The notes under the pieces are model-generated. The model was not told the origin of the DNA and did no database searches. It saw only the letters and a program-made list of their open reading frames with translations. This document shows positions 8,297-10,295 of a stretch of DNA of 10,295 nucleotides, in pieces. The position numbers and the translations under genes were made by a program. The stretch comes from Amoebophrya sp. AT5.2 (taxonomy: Eukaryota > Sar > Dinophyceae > Syndiniales > Amoebophryaceae): positions 1 through 10,295 of the forward strand of contig RXOD01006456.1 in NCBI GenBank assembly GCA_005223375.1, given 5' to 3'. The stretch's first letter is position 1. Each line of letters opens with the position of its first letter.

Positions 8297-8966
8297 ATGT
8301 CACCACCCCAGCCAGAATCTCCTCAGCTGCAAGCCACGGCGCGCAGTGGTCTGTGGCCGGTTTTTGGGTACGGAAGCAACAATGTGGATCAGGTCGGGCA
8401 GCGAGTAGAAGCCACGGATTTACATTCCCGCGCAGCGAAGGCGGTGTTGCGGAATTACGAGCGGAAATTCGTCTGCTTTTCCAAGCGATGGAACGGGTCA
8501 ATAGCGACGGTGGCGCCGCTTGCGGGGGCCGTGTGTCGGGGGACTTTAATCTGGCTGAGCGACGAAGAACTTCGGAAGCTGGACAAGTGGGAAGGTAGAA
8601 CATCAGTACAACCTTGCAATGGATTTGCCGCTGACAAAGTAGGTCGCCACTGATATGAAAAAACTCACTACTTTCTCAGATGTGACCAGCGACGACCCGC
8701 TGAATCGAAGCGGCGTTTACCGACGGGAAGTACGGGACATCTCCTTGCTTTCTGAAAAAACATACGCAGAAGAAGAATCGGAGAGCGTGCGGGGCTTTGT
8801 GTACGTGAAGAACATCTCCGAGCCGGAGGGAAAGCCCAGTGCTGCGTACATCACAGCAATAGTCCGCAACCTGGAGAAGTTTTGGTCGACGGAGTTGATA
8901 GCAGAGGAAATGAAAGGCTTGGAATTTGAAGCGACCGAGTTTGATCAAAGTTGTATTCGAGCATGA
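8297..8966 (+). CDS. Gamma-glutamylcyclotransferase-like (GGCT/AIG2 fold) protein, two exons
   Basis: Exons 8297-8594 and 8680-8966 join in frame to give 194 residues, close to the roughly 190 of human GGCT. The family hallmarks are in order: a first strand with FGYGSN (Y25-N28) that forms the substrate-binding loop, W-x-GSIATVAP (65-74), G-x-LIWLSDEELRKLD, then E99, matching the catalytic acid/base Glu of GGCT in LDxxEG, then GVYRREV, FVYV and PSAAYI. Such enzymes release 5-oxoproline from gamma-glutamyl peptides in glutathione turnover, in the cytosol. It could also be a gamma-glutamylamine cyclotransferase. The Gly usual after the catalytic Glu is Asp here. Without splicing the frame hits a stop at 8651-8653. 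An in-frame ATG at 8201 would add 32 residues, but the YGSN strand normally lies near the N terminus and an acceptor-like AG lies between, so I chose 8297. Confidence 0.8.
8595..8679 (+). other. 85-base GT-AG intron in the cyclotransferase-like gene
   Basis: GTAGAA at the donor and ACTACTTTCTCAG at the acceptor, phase 1. Removing it joins G from 8594 to AT from 8680-8681 as an Asp codon and restores one frame across the family motifs on both sides. The intron has an in-frame stop, so it cannot be read through. ATCAGT (8602-8607) and ACTGAT (8649-8654) could pair inside it. Confidence 0.8.
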
Positions 8967-9031
8967 TGAAGATTGTCTATCTCGGAAGAGCAGGCCAGGC
9001 CTCTGCTAAAAGGGTCGCGAGGATCACTACA

Positions 9032-9074
9032 GTGCTCACATCGAATAACGTGGAAGCAGCGACGACGTGAGCAC
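9032..9074. repeat. Inverted repeat, 12-base arms
   Basis: GTGCTCACATCG at 9032-9043 pairs with CGACGTGAGCAC at 9063-9074 with one mismatch, across a 19-base loop. It lies about 70 bases after the cyclotransferase stop and could be a 3' UTR hairpin. Confidence 0.6.
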
Positions 9075-9252
9075 GATACTAGCGTGAGACGAATGCTAGC
9101 CATCTCCTTGGCACTAGAAGCCGCAGTGTTCTATATGTACAAGTAACCAAACTCTTCCTCCCGGCTTCTTCTCCATTCACTTTTCGATCCTATTCGAACT
9201 AGAGCAAAGACCTGAAAAGGAAAGCGAGAACTTCAAGAAATTTGGCACTGGC

Positions 9253-9275
9253 AGCACAGGGCGACAGCCCGTGCT
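9253..9275. repeat. Tight GC-rich hairpin
   Basis: AGCACAGGGC (9253-9262) and GCCCGTGCT (9267-9275) pair across a GACA loop, with one bulged base. Role unknown. It is not part of a tRNA or snRNA that I recognise. Confidence 0.5.
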
Positions 9276-9529
9276 CTGGTCCACCTATTACGGCCGAGGA
9301 CAGTCGTCTCAGTTTCATTCTGCCGTCGTCCTGGTTTCGTCTTGGGGCATTGAAGCCCAAGATCACAGTTTTTAGCGCAGCCCAGGACCAGATCCAGATA
9401 TCTAAGCTTTGTCGGCTAGTCAAGTGAAGCATCTTGCTCCGTGATTTGCGCCGTGCTTCGGATTTGCCCCGCTGCCACATTCTGCATAGATATAGTATTC
9501 CAACGGTGATCGCGGAGAAGTACAACTAC

Positions 9530-9546
9530 CCTGCTTTTTGAAACAG
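9530..9546 (+). promoter_or_regulatory. Candidate splice acceptor before the small gene
   Basis: CCCTGCTTTTTGAAACAG closes at AG 9545-9546, 14 bases before the ATG at 9561. This is the same pattern as before the other complete genes. Confidence 0.4.
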
Positions 9547-9560
9547 GCACGCGCTACAGG

Positions 9561-9986
9561 ATGGCGGCGATGGATAAGTCCCAGCTGGAGCAGATGAAGA
9601 TGTACGACGAGATGAATGCGTGCGTCCCGGGGGTGCTTGGGTTCACGACCGAGGGCGGTCGTCCGCTACCCGAAGGACCACTCCGCGTCGAAGTTGGTAA
9701 CGTCGCCGCCGCTGTGAGCCGACTGCATGCGAGTACGCGTCTGGTATACGAGAAAATGAGCGCAAAAACCTTTAAAATCGTGCGACGTGGAGACGGTTTG
9801 CCCAGCGCGGAAAATTCCTTCGTGAAAAACAAACAAACAAACAAACAAACGGACGAACAACAACGCGACGACTACTGGATGCTGACTCGCTGCAAAAACT
9901 GCTCAGGCTTGAGCGCGGTGCGCGGTTTTTCGGGTTATCTTCTCGTCGAGCAGCGTGAACCGCTTCACGTCGTCCACGTCTTTTAA
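9561..9986 (+). CDS. Small protein with a weak Roadblock/LC7 (LAMTOR5-like) pattern
   Basis: An open frame of 141 residues from ATG 9561 to TAA 9984-9986. Residues 5-79 read as a helix (DKSQLEQMKMYDEM), a strand pair with GVLGFTTEGGRPL (24-36), a helix with GNVAAAVSRLHAS, and a strand TFKIVRRGDG (70-79), the order seen in Roadblock/LC7 proteins such as LAMTOR5. The match is by eye and weak. The next stretch (80-116) contains an AAAC-repeat-coded KQTNKQT and looks unlike the rest. Removing 9796-9906 (GT-AG, 111 bases) keeps the frame and gives 104 residues, ending with a strand-like GYLLVEQREP. That would complete the fold better. A second option, 9822-9906 (85 bases, better donor GTGAAA), would lead at once to a stop and give 88 residues. 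Known family members act as lysosomal or dynein scaffold subunits, but function here is unproven. Confidence 0.5.
   Translation: MAAMDKSQLEQMKMYDEMNACVPGVLGFTTEGGRPLPEGPLRVEVGNVAAAVSRLHASTRLVYEKMSAKTFKIVRRGDGLPSAENSFVKNKQTNKQTDEQQRDDYWMLTRCKNCSGLSAVRGFSGYLLVEQREPLHVVHVF
9827..9850 (+). repeat. AAAC tetranucleotide microsatellite
   Basis: About five and a half AAAC units sit inside the open frame of the small gene. A unit of four bases would break the reading frame whenever its number changes, so this fits intron sequence better than coding sequence. Confidence 0.85.
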
Positions 9987-10015
9987 AAACGGCCGACCCC
10001 TTTTCGGCCCGTTTT
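9986..10015. repeat. Hairpin overlapping the stop codon, followed by T6
   Basis: AAAACGGCCGA (9986-9996) pairs with TCGGCCCGTTTT (10004-10015), 11 pairs with one bulged C, and TTTTTT follows at 10021-10026. The first base is the last base of the TAA. It may take part in 3' end formation, which is inference only. Confidence 0.55.
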
Positions 10016-10247
10016 GGTTCTTTTTTGGCCTCATCGCAACGACTCGCTGCCGCCCTGAACAGTACGGGTCGGCCTCGGCACTCTGCTGGGCCGTGTGTTT
10101 CTGGAAGCAAACGCACCACCTCGCTGCGGCTGGTGTAGCGGCCGTCCGTCCTGATGTAGATTCCTGGCACTTGTTGCTTCCTCCCTTCCGTTCTGCCTAT
10201 GGATCTCTCCCAAACTCCTGCATGATCTTGACCCCCTATCAGCCAGA

Positions 10248-10295
10248 ATGGCTCCTCTCCCCAGACTGCCCCGACATCGCCTTCCCCCCCGATGC
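10248..10295 (+). CDS. Possible 5' end of the next gene (runs off the window)
   Basis: ATG at 10248 opens a frame of 16 codons, Pro/Arg/Leu-rich, to the right edge. Support is thin: a pyrimidine-rich tract TTGACCCCCTATCAG ending in AG at 10241-10242 lies just before it, the same pattern that precedes the other genes of the window. No family can be named from so short a piece. Confidence 0.2.
   Translation, partial: MAPLPRLPRHRLPPRC

Larger units (their letters stand above)
8967..9560. other. Spacer between the cyclotransferase-like gene and the small gene
   Basis: No supported gene. It holds a strong inverted repeat at 9032-9074, a tight GACA-loop hairpin at 9253-9275, and a pyrimidine-rich tract ending in AG at 9545-9546 before the next ATG. 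A minus-strand frame at 9199-9525 starts at TTG and has no recognisable domain, and a plus frame at 9242-9427 also lacks an ATG. Confidence 0.5.

Noticed and set aside
9772..10170. Minus-strand frame of 132 codons over the end of the small gene.
   Set aside because: It begins with GTG, includes the AAAC microsatellite read as FVCLFVC, and overlaps a better plus-strand gene.
1..10295. CRISPR array, insertion sequence, phage or plasmid functions, rRNA.
   Set aside because: No regularly spaced repeats, no transposase or integrase motifs and no rRNA core sequences were seen on either strand.

Overview
The window looks like nuclear DNA of a eukaryotic microbe (protist). The genes have no bacterial ribosome-binding sites or operon overlaps. 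The one intron I can place well is a short GT-AG spliceosomal intron, and the long proteins carry low-complexity Ser/Ala/Gly/Gln-rich linkers inside and around conserved domains, as is common in protists. Every gene I can support is on the + strand. All four complete genes, and the possible gene starting at the right edge, have a pyrimidine-rich tract ending in AG 5 to 34 bases before the likely ATG. Head-to-tail genes, few introns and apparent splice acceptors just upstream of each start fit a dinoflagellate-lineage alveolate that adds a spliced leader. A compact-genome parasite such as Amoebophrya is my guess, from gene style only and not from a sequence match.

Layout, left to right: (1) 1-227, the 3' end of an unrecognised Cys- and Lys-rich protein. 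(2) 661-4485 (or from 565), a very large protein of about 1,275-1,307 residues with a GT32-like DXD glycosyltransferase core in its middle. (3) 4811-7399, an 862-residue nuclear-type protein: SUMO-interaction-like motifs at the N terminus, an AlkB-type Fe(II)/2-oxoglutarate dioxygenase split by two low-complexity inserts, and a C-terminal GRF zinc finger, which points to repair of alkylated nucleic acid. (4) 8297-8966, a gamma-glutamylcyclotransferase-like enzyme of 194 residues in two exons, with an 85-base intron immediately after the codon of the likely catalytic Glu. (5) 9561-9986, a small protein with a weak Roadblock/LC7 (LAMTOR5-like) pattern, probably with a short intron that contains an AAAC microsatellite. 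(6) A possible next gene begins at 10248 and runs off the window.

The genes do not form an obvious pathway: glycan synthesis, alkylation repair, glutathione/gamma-glutamyl turnover and a possible signalling scaffold look like unrelated housekeeping neighbours. The spacers (228-660, 4486-4810, 7400-8296, 8967-9560, 9987-10247) show no RNA gene or mobile element that I can recognise. They do hold a compound CTG repeat, a 14-base exact direct repeat and several hairpins, three of them soon after stop codons and followed by a T run. The least ordinary items are the AlkB-GRF protein with its SIM-like motifs and the repeated acceptor pattern before each start. I did not find a clearly new multi-gene system.
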